A stretch of DNA of 6,107 nucleotides. Origin: Bacillota bacterium. GTDB taxonomy: Bacteria; Bacillota; Clostridia; Christensenellales; Aristaeellaceae. The DNA lies in contig JAEYRW010000176.1 in assembly GCA_023435435.1 (NCBI GenBank), positions 1 to 6,107 of the forward strand, given 5' to 3'. The notes below the pieces were generated by a model. That model was not told where the DNA came from. It did not search any database and saw nothing but the letters and a program-made list of their open reading frames with translations. A program made the position numbers and the translations under genes. Of this stretch, positions 1-5,847 are shown piece after piece (the stretch's first letter is position 1; the number at the start of each line of letters is the position of its first letter).

Positions 1-3
1 AAT

Positions 4-38
4 CTGCCATTGTCCCTTTGGCACCCCATACTGATTGA
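4..38 (-). repeat. Degenerate copy of the dispersed hairpin repeat (copy A)
   Basis: Read on the plus strand, this stretch matches the minus-strand reading of the repeat at 2892-2934. The last 26 bases agree at 22 positions, beginning TCCCTTTGGCA and continuing through TACTG. Both copies also begin CTGCCA. The left hairpin arm present in the middle copy has been replaced here by three bases, so this copy cannot form the hairpin. The window edge is close and flanking sequence may be missing. Confidence 0.55.
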
Positions 39-41
39 CCC

Positions 42-86
42 ATCGGCGGCGCGGGGGCCACCCCCCGCGTCGCTGATTTTGTTTTA
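42..86 (+). terminator. Strong rho-independent terminator reading on the plus strand
   Basis: Positions 42-57 pair with 62-77 to give a 16-bp stem around a CCAC loop, followed directly by TTTGTTTTA. Two of the pairs (45/74 and 49/70) are G-T, which pair in plus-strand RNA but become A-C mismatches in minus-strand RNA. The U-tract is also present only in the plus-strand reading. It would therefore best stop a plus-strand transcript entering from the left, converging on the minus-strand operon that ends at 84. The hairpin may still protect or partly terminate the minus-strand operon transcript, but on that strand no U-run follows it. Confidence 0.75.
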
Positions 87-413
87 CCATCTGCCCAGAT
101 TCTTTTCGCACTTTTCCCGGTAAATCCGGGAAAAGTCTTCAGGGGACATGTCGAAGCAGAGAAGGGTGTCCATGAGGTACATGATCGCGTCGCCGATTTC
201 CTCCATGAAATGGTCCCGAAGGGCGGGATCGGCATTGACGGCGCCTGTGCCCTTCTTTTTCAGAAGGTCGGCGGCCTCCGCCAGCTCGCCGTAGGCCCAG
301 AGCATCTGCTCGATGCTGGTCGCAGGCGCGAGCCCGCCCCACTTTTCCCTGTACTTTTCCTGAAGCGCCGCCTGGCGCGCAAGCATCTCCCGGATGGTCA
401 GCGTATCGTCCAT
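84..413 (-). CDS. MazG-like nucleotide pyrophosphohydrolase
   Basis: This 109-residue protein is a small all-alpha NTP pyrophosphatase of the MazG-like type, a family that hydrolyses nucleoside triphosphates or related nucleotides to the monophosphate and pyrophosphate using Mg2+. The metal-binding pattern is visible: E43 and E46 in GELAEAADLL, then E72 and D75 in EEIGDAIMYL. The short length and a C-terminus ending EKNLGRW match single-domain members, as opposed to the two-domain MazG. The ATG at 411-413 directly follows the stop codon of the upstream gene with no spacer, and a GGAGG lies 5 nt upstream inside that gene, so it is the last gene of a coupled operon. It has no signal peptide and should be cytoplasmic, unlike its two exported operon partners. 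The exact substrate (dCTP, dUTP, a damaged nucleotide or other) cannot be read from sequence. Confidence 0.88.
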   Translation of the reverse strand: MDDTLTIREMLARQAALQEKYREKWGGLAPATSIEQMLWAYGELAEAADLLKKKGTGAVNADPALRDHFMEEIGDAIMYLMDTLLCFDMSPEDFSRIYREKCEKNLGRW

Positions 414-989
414 TCAATCCTCCATCAGCGATGTAATGTCGTCCGCGGAAAGGGGCGTGTACCAGTGCGCCAACAGCGTAAACAAAACGCTTCCGTCCGC
501 ATGGTACAGGCTCGCTCCGCAGGAGACGTAGGTCGCTTCGCTGTAATTGAGTTCATAATCCTCGCCCGCGTAATAGGCCGCCTCCATGGCGTCCAGCTGG
601 GCGTCCAGCCAATCGTCGAACGCCGCCTGCTCGTCGTCGAGCAAAAACGGGAGCGTCAGCGCCCGCAGGGAAAGCGCGGCGCGATGTTCGAACGTGCTGA
701 GGTCGTAGGTCTGAAGCACCGCCGTCTCCGCCCGGGACAGCGTGTCCTCGTCAAAGGCAACCATGAGGTATACGCTCCGGTCCGGATCTGAATAAAGCAT
801 GAGCGATTCCTCGTTCCCCACAAGATCGGAAAACGCGAAATCCCCGCCAAGCATATCCCGCATCACCGCATTGTGCATGGAAACAACGGCGCCCGCGGCA
901 AGCTGCGCCGCCTCGTTCGCCTGGACAACCTCCCCGCGGGCGGGAACCGCCACCAATAGCGCGGCGAGAAAAATCAGCAGTCGCCTCAT
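414..989 (-). CDS. Small exported protein of unknown function
   Basis: I do not recognise the family. The 191-residue product begins MRRLLIFLAALLVAVPARG, a typical signal peptide with a possible cleavage after residue 19, so the mature protein of about 172 residues is probably secreted or at the cell surface. There is no lipobox and no second membrane segment. The mature part is acidic, with many Asp, Glu and Ala, and has a single Cys at 157. The start at 989 is chosen because its ATG overlaps the upstream TGA as ATGA, and five codons upstream only a poorer alternative exists. No Shine-Dalgarno is visible here, which fits re-initiation after the hydrolase gene. The MazG-like gene begins immediately after its stop. 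Coupling to the hydrolase suggests a partner or accessory role, but this is inference from position only. Confidence 0.8.
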   Translation of the reverse strand: MRRLLIFLAALLVAVPARGEVVQANEAAQLAAGAVVSMHNAVMRDMLGGDFAFSDLVGNEESLMLYSDPDRSVYLMVAFDEDTLSRAETAVLQTYDLSTFEHRAALSLRALTLPFLLDDEQAAFDDWLDAQLDAMEAAYYAGEDYELNYSEATYVSCGASLYHADGSVLFTLLAHWYTPLSADDITSLMED

Positions 990-2266
990 CGCGCACGTAC
1001 CCACTGGGCTATGTCGTCCGCCAGTGCTTCGTCAATCTCATCAAGGCCCGTGTAGTCGGCAGCCGTACCCGTCATCTGGCCGGAAATGTCTGCCAGCAGG
1101 TGGGTCATGTCCGGATAGCGCGCGTAGGTCGCGCCGTCAAAGCCGGAAAGCGCCGCCTCGTACGCCTCGATCCCCTCGGCGGGCAAAACTTGAAAGTCTT
1201 TTTCGCCCTGGGCGATGAAAACCGGCAGGTTCAGGCGGACGATTTCGCCCGCGTAGTCGTAGTCCGCCTCGTCGCGCCAATAATAGAGGCTCGCGCCCAG
1301 GACGGCCTGCGCCTGAAGCGCGTCGTCCGCCATGCCATCCATGGCGTCGAACTGCGCCTGATACCCCGCGAGCGTCGCCTCGTCCACGCCCATGTCCTTG
1401 AGCTGCCGCATCAAAATTTCGGAAAGAGGCAGGGGAGACCCGGCCAGCAGCACCATGCCCGAAAGCGTCTCCGCGCCGATCTTCTCCGCCACGCGCGGCG
1501 CCACCATGGCGCCTTCCGAATGCCCCAGCAGATAAATATCTCCGATCCGCGCGTCCGCGCGGAGCAGCTCCAGCGCGGAGGCAGCGTCGTAGGCGTATTC
1601 GTCGTCCACGGTGAAGGCCGCGTTGCCCGCGATCAGATCCGCGTGGGCATACGTGTACTTGTCGTAGCGGATGCTGGCCACGCCCCGCCGCGCAAGGGCA
1701 CGCGCGAGCATTTGAAAGACGGGGAATCCGTAGGCCGTCTCGTTCCTGTCACTTGACCCGGACCCCTGCATCATGACGGCGCAGGGGAACGGCCCCTCGC
1801 CCTCGGGCAGCGTCAGCATGCCGGCCGTGGCGTCGGCCTCGCCCGGACGCAGCGTCACGTCCTCCTCCACGTAGCCGCCCTCATCCGCAATCTCCGCTTG
1901 CTTCATGGAAAAGTCCGCGACGGTGAATCCCCCGAGCTTTCCGTCCGCGTCGAACGCCAATACAAGCGTCGCGCCGGCGCTCTCGAAATCGCACGTCACA
2001 TAATACGCGTCACCCCCCCCGGTCTGCGCGCCGCGCACGTCGGAATAGGAAGCGTACGCACCGAAGGTCGCCTCGATCTGCGCCCACGCCTGCGCAAACC
2101 CCTGCGCGGAACCCAGCTGTCCCTGCACCGCGTCGTCGCTCATGGCGTAGACAGCGTCGAAATCCCCCGCGGCGATGAGCGCCATTACATTCTCCGCCGG
2201 GCTCTCGGCCAAGGCAAACACGGGCAAAAGCGCAAACGCCAATATCAAAGCGAAAATCCTCTTCAT
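986..2266 (-). CDS. Exported DUF3887-type/alpha-beta hydrolase
   Basis: The 426-residue protein starts with a signal peptide (residues 1 to about 20, ending FALA before ESPAE), so it should act outside the membrane. Residues about 21-120 resemble the DUF3887 domain, an NTF2-like helical and sheet module often placed before hydrolases. Residues about 135-425 form an alpha/beta hydrolase. The catalytic set is complete: nucleophile S250 in GHSEG, acid D357 in QGEKD, and H389 in DMTHL. The conserved loop QGSGSSDRNE (167-176) and the RYDKYTY strand (200-206) fit the esterase/peptidase-like group of this superfamily. The substrate is unknown; an ester or peptide bond is likely. The start at 2266 has GGAGG 6 nt upstream. 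A longer frame to 2317 would run back through the promoter and is rejected. It is first in a three-gene operon. Confidence 0.9.
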   Translation of the reverse strand: MKRIFALILAFALLPVFALAESPAENVMALIAAGDFDAVYAMSDDAVQGQLGSAQGFAQAWAQIEATFGAYASYSDVRGAQTGGGDAYYVTCDFESAGATLVLAFDADGKLGGFTVADFSMKQAEIADEGGYVEEDVTLRPGEADATAGMLTLPEGEGPFPCAVMMQGSGSSDRNETAYGFPVFQMLARALARRGVASIRYDKYTYAHADLIAGNAAFTVDDEYAYDAASALELLRADARIGDIYLLGHSEGAMVAPRVAEKIGAETLSGMVLLAGSPLPLSEILMRQLKDMGVDEATLAGYQAQFDAMDGMADDALQAQAVLGASLYYWRDEADYDYAGEIVRLNLPVFIAQGEKDFQVLPAEGIEAYEAALSGFDGATYARYPDMTHLLADISGQMTGTAADYTGLDEIDEALADDIAQWVRAR

Positions 2267-2287
2267 CTCGCACCTCCAACTGATGAA

Positions 2288-2317
2288 AGTATAGCCGCCC
2301 TCCGCCCCCCTTGTCAA
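2288..2317 (-). promoter_or_regulatory. Near-consensus vegetative promoter of the hydrolase operon
   Basis: On the minus strand a perfect -35 TTGACA (2312-2317) is followed after 18 bp by -10 TATACT (2288-2293). The predicted transcription start is near 2281, giving a leader of about 15 nt that contains the GGAGG and leads to the ATG at 2266. The spacer is unusually G-rich, including a run of six G, but shows no clear operator. Confidence 0.82.
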
Positions 2318-2330
2318 CTTTGTTTCCAGA

Positions 2331-2361
2331 AGACAAAAGAACCGCCGGCCAAGCCGACGAT
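2331..2361 (-). terminator. Rho-independent terminator of the small membrane protein gene
   Basis: On the minus strand, positions 2361-2353 pair with 2349-2341 to give a 9-bp stem with a three-base TTG loop, then the U-rich tail TCTTTTGTCT. Two pairs are G-U in this strand's RNA, which supports minus-strand function. It lies 26 bp beyond the stop codon at 2387 and only about 14 bp before the next -35 box, so it separates two transcription units cleanly. A 10-bp perfect palindrome, GCGCATGCGC, sits at 2373-2382 between stop and terminator; I assign it no role. Confidence 0.78.
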
Positions 2362-2386
2362 CCCCTTCGCCTGCGCATGCGCGATT

Positions 2387-2767
2387 TTATGATAACATGT
2401 ATGCAATGCCGCCCCCAGCCGCAAGTGCAATAAGGATGCGGACGACGATGTACAGGACGATGAGTCCCGTATAGAATGTAAGATGATTCTTAATCGTCGC
2501 CAGATGCTTCACCTGTGTGAGTGCCAAAAATTCCTCTCTCTCCCGCTCCGTGAGTTCACTTTCGCGGACGCGAAAATAACTGGAGTACCCCGCTTCCGAA
2601 TCCCTGTCGTGATCGAGAAAAACACCCGCCGGCAATTCCTGACCGTTCTTTTTCATCTCGTCGAATTGCCTGCTCTCCTTGGCCGTGCAGGTCGACATTT
2701 CCGCAAATCCAATCCAATTGCGCAGGGAATCGAGTCCTTCCTTGGTCATCCGCTTTTTCGCCGCCAT
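2387..2767 (-). CDS. Uncharacterised membrane-anchored protein
   Basis: I do not recognise this 126-residue protein. The first 95 residues are hydrophilic and highly charged, with a basic start (MAAKKRMTK), a short motif STCTAKESRQFDEM (25-38) and a predicted helical acidic/basic stretch ESELTEREREEF (69-80). Residues about 97-123 form one long hydrophobic segment interrupted by R110 and a GGG (118-120), ending three residues before the C-terminus. This is the layout of a tail-anchored protein with a cytoplasmic head. The ATG at 2765-2767 is chosen because GGAGG lies 7 nt upstream within a predicted leader of about 17 nt. A GTG two codons earlier is in frame, but its own Shine-Dalgarno would fall at the very 5' end of the transcript. 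It has its own promoter and terminator, so it is a single-gene unit. Confidence 0.78.
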   Translation of the reverse strand: MAAKKRMTKEGLDSLRNWIGFAEMSTCTAKESRQFDEMKKNGQELPAGVFLDHDRDSEAGYSSYFRVRESELTEREREEFLALTQVKHLATIKNHLTFYTGLIVLYIVVRILIALAAGGGIAYMLS

Positions 2768-2774
2768 ATCCACA

Positions 2775-2785
2775 CCTCCGCCTCC
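2775..2785 (-). promoter_or_regulatory. Tandem Shine-Dalgarno motifs before the membrane protein gene
   Basis: Two GGAGG motifs, one base apart, occupy 2781-2785 and 2775-2779 on the minus strand. Each stands 7 nt before a possible start: GTG at 2773 and ATG at 2767. The predicted transcription start near 2784 leaves only the inner motif fully transcribed with room around it, which favours ATG. Confidence 0.6.
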
Positions 2786-2790
2786 GTAAA

Positions 2791-2821
2791 ATAATACCAG
2801 TACATCTTTCCAATTTCACAA
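2791..2821 (-). promoter_or_regulatory. Extended -10 promoter of the membrane protein gene
   Basis: On the minus strand the -10 TATTAT (2791-2796) is preceded by TGG, forming a TGnTATTAT extended -10. The -35 is weak: TTGTGA (2816-2821) at 19 bp, or GTGAAA (2814-2819) at 17 bp. This is normal for extended -10 promoters. The predicted transcript starts near 2784. Confidence 0.6.
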
Positions 2822-2839
2822 GCGTAAGTATCGTTCGGC

Positions 2840-2864
2840 GCCCCGGGGTTTGGGCCCCCGGGGC
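2840..2864. repeat. Perfect GC-rich inverted repeat
   Basis: GCCCCGGGG (2840-2848) and CCCCGGGGC (2856-2864) are exact inverted copies around a 7-base spacer. No U-run follows on either strand, so it is not a standard terminator. It lies between the promoter of the membrane protein gene and the end of the GDPD gene and may be part of a composite intergenic repeat with the two hairpins to its right. Confidence 0.65.
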
Positions 2865-2891
2865 ATCCACGGGACAATCTAGAACTTTCCC

Positions 2892-2934
2892 TCACCCAGT
2901 ACGGGATGCCAAAGGGATTGTATCCCTTTGGCAG
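2892..2934 (+). repeat. Dispersed hairpin repeat (copy B, intact)
   Basis: A head reading CCCAGT (2895-2900) and GGGAT (2903-2907) precedes a perfect 10-bp inverted repeat: GCCAAAGGGA (2908-2917), loop TTGTA, TCCCTTTGGC (2923-2932). A degenerate copy lies at 4-38 in opposite orientation, and a related element with a different stem lies at 6060-6096. Nothing here codes for protein. On the minus strand it follows the GDPD gene by about 50 bp, but no U-tract follows the hairpin, so termination is unproven. Confidence 0.7.
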
Positions 2935-2938
2935 GAGC

Positions 2939-2957
2939 GCGAGGGCGAGGCCCTCGC
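2939..2957. repeat. Short perfect hairpin next to the dispersed repeat
   Basis: GCGAGGGC (2939-2946) and GCCCTCGC (2950-2957) form an exact 8-bp stem with a GAG loop, 6 bp from copy B of the dispersed repeat and 25 bp beyond the GDPD stop codon. It is the first structure a minus-strand transcript meets after the GDPD gene, but no run of U follows. Confidence 0.65.
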
Positions 2958-2982
2958 CGTTCTTCCCTGTCCTCCGCCCGCC

Positions 2983-4788
2983 CTACCTCCCCACCGCGTC
3001 CAGCGCGGAGGCGACCCGGTCGGTGATGATGTAATCGACGCCGGCACGGTGGGCGGCGCGGAGGTTGGAGAGTTTATTGACGGTCCAGACGCCCACGGGA
3101 ATGCCCTTGTTGTGGAGGTCGGCGACGTAGCCTTCGTCGACGAGTTTGACGTAGGGCAGCATGAGGCTGATGGAATAGATTTCCGCGAAGGCGGCGGGGT
3201 CCTTGATGTCCGTGGCGTAGAGATAGCCGACGGCGGCGTCCGGCTCGGCGGCGCGTACGGCACGCAAGGCATTGAGAGAGAAGGAAATGAACGTCGTCCT
3301 GTCGAGCATGCCCGCGCCGGTGACGGCGTCTGCGCAGGCCGCCTCGATGCCGGAGGTCTTCATCTCGAGCAGGACGGAGACGGCGGTGCCGGAGAGGTAG
3401 GAGAGGGCTTCGTCGAGGGTGCAGATGGGCTGCCCCTTGAAGTTCACGGATTGAAGCTGCTCGAGGGTCATGCGGGAGACAAAGCCCGTGGAATCGCTGG
3501 TGCGGTTGATGCTCGCGTCGTGGATCAGAACGAGCACGCCGTCCTTGGTTTGGCGCACGTCGAATTCCACTGCGTCCGCGCCGTCCCGCACCGCGCCCTG
3601 AAGGGCGGCGAGGGTGTTCTCCGTGCCGTTCCCGGCCCCGCCCCGGTGCGCGGCAATGCGCGTTGCGTAGGCGTCCCCGTAGCGGCCGACGGATATGTAA
3701 ATCCGCATGCTGACCCGGTGCGCGGTCAGCGTTATGTAGGTTTCGCCGCGCTTAAGGGGATACAGAATTCCGTCCGTCACGCAGGCGATGTCCGGATCGG
3801 CGCAGTCAATGTCGATGTAGCCCGGGTACGGGTCGCCCGCCTCGGTTTCCGCCCCGACCTGAAAGTCCATGGGCACGCCGGCAACGGCGTCGATCTGCTC
3901 CGGCGCGACAATCCGAACGGGCGGATCGTAGACCACCACGCCGCACGCGTCCTCACGTCCGTTGTAGGTGGCGGCGGTGATGACCGCCTCCCCGGCGGAG
4001 ACGCCCGTGACCCGGCCCTTGGAATCCACCCGCGCCACGGACGGGTCGGAGGTGGAATAGCGCACCACCGCACCCGCGCCGCTCGAAAGCTTCACGGAGG
4101 TGGGCACGGACTCGTTCACATAGGCGACGATGGAATCGGCCTTAAAGAGGACGTAGGTTGGGCTCTTGGCGACGGTGACGCTCAGCGAGTCCTTGACGCC
4201 GTTGTGCGTCAGCACGGTGATCTTGGCCGTGCCTCTCTTTTGGGCATGCACGAGCCCGTTCGCGTCCACTTTCGCCACGGCGGTATCGGAGGACTTGTAT
4301 GTATAGCTGGTTCGGCTCCCGGCCGAAATGACGGGAATGATGGCGTATGTCTCGCCGCGCCCGAGCCGGACGGAGGAGGGACTGATGATGAGCACCGACG
4401 GCGCGGGCAAAACAAGCACATGGGCGTCCGCCTCGTACCCGCCGTAGGAAACGCCGTGCATCACGCACGCGCCTTCTGAGACGGCGGTAACCTTACCGCC
4501 CGGTCCCACGAGGGCGACGGCGGAATCGGAGGAGGTCCACTCGACGCCCGCCGCGTTTTGCGTGCCGTCGACAGAATAATCGATATTTTTTTTGTCACCC
4601 ACGCCGATTTCCAGGACGGCGGGCGCGAGGGAGATGGCGCCCATGGTCTCGGCGCTGGCGCCGAAGGAAAGACCGGACCCCGCCTCCGGCGCGAGGGAGA
4701 AGTCAAACGTCCCGTCCGTCATCGGTGCGGCGAAGAAAAGCGCGACGACGCACAAAATCAGCGTCCGAAGCAAAATTTTGCGCGGCAT
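2983..4788 (-). CDS. Secreted BIG2-repeat/glycerophosphodiester phosphodiesterase fusion
   Basis: The 601-residue protein joins surface Ig-like repeats to an enzyme that cleaves glycerophosphodiesters to glycerol 3-phosphate and an alcohol. A signal peptide covers residues 1 to about 22. BIG2-type repeats follow at roughly 50-127, 132-207 and 211-288, each with the pattern SSD/TSD..VA.V...G.V.....G.A, and a degenerate fourth lies at 291-367. The GDPD domain (about 375-600) keeps its key residues: H381 and R382 in HRGG, E390 in ENT, E408 and D410 in EFDVR, H423 in IHD, E475 in LLEMK, and W568. No LPXTG or C-terminal membrane anchor is present, so it is probably released or held by the repeats. 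The start has GGGGGTGAT, one base from a full Shine-Dalgarno, 7 nt upstream of the ATG counted from the G-run. It lies 34 bp after the permease gene. The substrate could be deacylated phospholipid or teichoic acid; this is inferred. Confidence 0.92.
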   Translation of the reverse strand: MPRKILLRTLILCVVALFFAAPMTDGTFDFSLAPEAGSGLSFGASAETMGAISLAPAVLEIGVGDKKNIDYSVDGTQNAAGVEWTSSDSAVALVGPGGKVTAVSEGACVMHGVSYGGYEADAHVLVLPAPSVLIISPSSVRLGRGETYAIIPVISAGSRTSYTYKSSDTAVAKVDANGLVHAQKRGTAKITVLTHNGVKDSLSVTVAKSPTYVLFKADSIVAYVNESVPTSVKLSSGAGAVVRYSTSDPSVARVDSKGRVTGVSAGEAVITAATYNGREDACGVVVYDPPVRIVAPEQIDAVAGVPMDFQVGAETEAGDPYPGYIDIDCADPDIACVTDGILYPLKRGETYITLTAHRVSMRIYISVGRYGDAYATRIAAHRGGAGNGTENTLAALQGAVRDGADAVEFDVRQTKDGVLVLIHDASINRTSDSTGFVSRMTLEQLQSVNFKGQPICTLDEALSYLSGTAVSVLLEMKTSGIEAACADAVTGAGMLDRTTFISFSLNALRAVRAAEPDAAVGYLYATDIKDPAAFAEIYSISLMLPYVKLVDEGYVADLHNKGIPVGVWTVNKLSNLRAAHRAGVDYIITDRVASALDAVGR

Positions 4789-4822
4789 CCCATCACCCCC
4801 CGGTTCATCCTATGTAAAAGAT

Positions 4823-5557
4823 TCAGATCAGTCCCATGACATTGGTGGCAACGAGTGAAATCCCCGAGAGCGCGAGCAGCGCCATGACCGCCTTTCGGAC
4901 AAACGCCGCGGGCAGAACCCCCGCGAGCTTCGTGCCGACGAAAAGCCCCATCAGCATGAACGGCACGAGCGTCCCAACCGTGCGAAGCACCGCCGCCGTA
5001 AAGATGCCCGTCGCCAGATAAAGCGACGCGCGGAAAATGTCCACGAGAATAAAGACGAAGCACACGTTGGCGCGGAACTCGGCGGGCGTGTCCGTGGTGC
5101 GCGAAACGTAGGCCACCAGGAGCGCGCCGATGCCGTACATGCCGCACATGATCCCCGAAATGAGTCCAATGAAAACGAGGAGCGGCTTCGAGGGCCTGAC
5201 GCGCATTTTCTCCATGACGAGGGTCTGCACCGCCACCAGCGTGATGCCGATGCCGAAAAACGTCTTGATGAGCGCCGGGTCGCCGGACTTCAAAAACAGC
5301 GCGCCGGGCACGCACCCCAGCATCATGAGGGCGGACAGGGGCACCACCACGCGCCATTTGAAGCCCCGCCGCTCGCGCAGGGCAATGAAGACGTTGGGCC
5401 CCGTGCCCAGAATGATCTCCACCGGCGTGATGGAGAGATTGTTCGTGAAAAAGCTCATGACGGTGGAAAACACCAGCGTGTTGGCAAAGCCCGTGATCCC
5501 CTTGACCGTGTACGCCAGCAAGACCGCGAAGGCCGAAACCGCGTATGTAAAGGTCAT
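4823..5557 (-). CDS. TSUP-family (TauE/SafE-type) membrane permease
   Basis: The 244-residue protein is almost wholly hydrophobic, with about eight membrane segments, and matches the usual length of TSUP permeases, which export or import small anions such as sulfite, sulfoacetate or organosulfur compounds. The two-fold repeat typical of the family is visible: the first half opens with VKGITGFANTLVF (18-30) and the second with GLISGIMCGMYGIGALLVAY (131-150). A charged loop RERRGFKWR (61-69) separates helices in the first half. The start at 5557 overlaps the stop of the upstream DUF1294 gene as ATGA, with only a weak GGTGA before it, so translation is probably coupled. No terminator is seen before the GDPD fusion gene 34 bp downstream. 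The transported substrate cannot be told from sequence, and sulfur transport should not be assumed. Confidence 0.9.
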   Translation of the reverse strand: MTFTYAVSAFAVLLAYTVKGITGFANTLVFSTVMSFFTNNLSITPVEIILGTGPNVFIALRERRGFKWRVVVPLSALMMLGCVPGALFLKSGDPALIKTFFGIGITLVAVQTLVMEKMRVRPSKPLLVFIGLISGIMCGMYGIGALLVAYVSRTTDTPAEFRANVCFVFILVDIFRASLYLATGIFTAAVLRTVGTLVPFMLMGLFVGTKLAGVLPAAFVRKAVMALLALSGISLVATNVMGLI

Positions 5558-5823
5558 AGGTTCACCGCCGCGAGCAGCACCGCGTCAAGAATGAGAAAAG
5601 CGGGCACCAGAAAACGAAACAGGGGTTTCCGCGTCTTGTGATGAAATACCCGCATGCCCCAAAATGCCCCCGGCCCGCCCAGAAGCGCCGAAAAAAGCAG
5701 CGTCCGCTCGCGAACGCGGAATTCACCCCGCACCGCGCGCCGCTTGTCCACCCCAAACAGAAAAAAAGAAACAACACTCATCGCCGCGACTGCCAGATCG
5801 GCGGCCACCTTCAGCTCAGTCAA
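5554..5823 (-). CDS. DUF1294 small membrane protein
   Basis: This 89-residue protein carries the DUF1294 pattern: a first membrane segment (about 7-25), then GVDKRRAVRGEFRVRERTLL (24-43), the LLGGPGAFWGM helix (47-57), FHHKTRKPLFR (60-70), and a last membrane segment (71-88). The family is common in Firmicutes and has no established function. I choose TTG at 5821-5823 as the start because AGGTGA ends 7 nt upstream, and because the predicted transcript begins near 5841. A TTG at 5847 gives a longer frame, but it lies between the -10 box and the transcription start. An ATG at 5843 is out of frame and stops after seven codons. It is the first gene of the unit and overlaps the permease gene by four bases. 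Confidence 0.85.
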   Translation of the reverse strand: MTELKVAADLAVAAMSVVSFFLFGVDKRRAVRGEFRVRERTLLFSALLGGPGAFWGMRVFHHKTRKPLFRFLVPAFLILDAVLLAAVNL

Positions 5824-5830
5824 ATGCGGT

Positions 5831-5838
5831 TCACCTTC
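5831..5838 (-). promoter_or_regulatory. Shine-Dalgarno that fixes a TTG start
   Basis: GAAGGTGA on the minus strand ends 7 nt before TTG at 5823, an ideal distance. No ATG or GTG is in frame nearby upstream, so the DUF1294 gene most likely begins with TTG. Confidence 0.6.
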
Positions 5839-5847
5839 CCCATACAA

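Noticed and set aside
210..791. Plus-strand open frame of 193 codons opposite the MazG-like and small exported protein genes
   Set aside because: It spans two well-supported minus-strand genes, has no Shine-Dalgarno or promoter, and its translation is Arg- and Val-rich without known motifs.
2267..2317. Seventeen-residue N-terminal extension of the alpha/beta hydrolase
   Set aside because: The extension runs over the -35 and -10 boxes and the ribosome site, and would push the signal peptide away from the N-terminus.
2840..2957. Hairpin cluster as a possible CRISPR array
   Set aside because: The hairpins differ in sequence, are not evenly spaced, and there are no repeated units with unique spacers or cas genes.
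3049..4479. Long plus-strand open frame of 476 codons opposite the GDPD fusion gene
   Set aside because: It is antisense to a gene with clear domains and catalytic residues. Its translation is rich in Gly, Val, His, Arg and Asp without domain motifs, as expected from an opposite-strand shadow in GC-rich DNA.
4801..4825. Separate promoter or terminator between the permease and GDPD genes
   Set aside because: The 34-bp gap holds a Shine-Dalgarno but no hairpin with a U-tract, and no -35/-10 pair at a proper distance that I could support.
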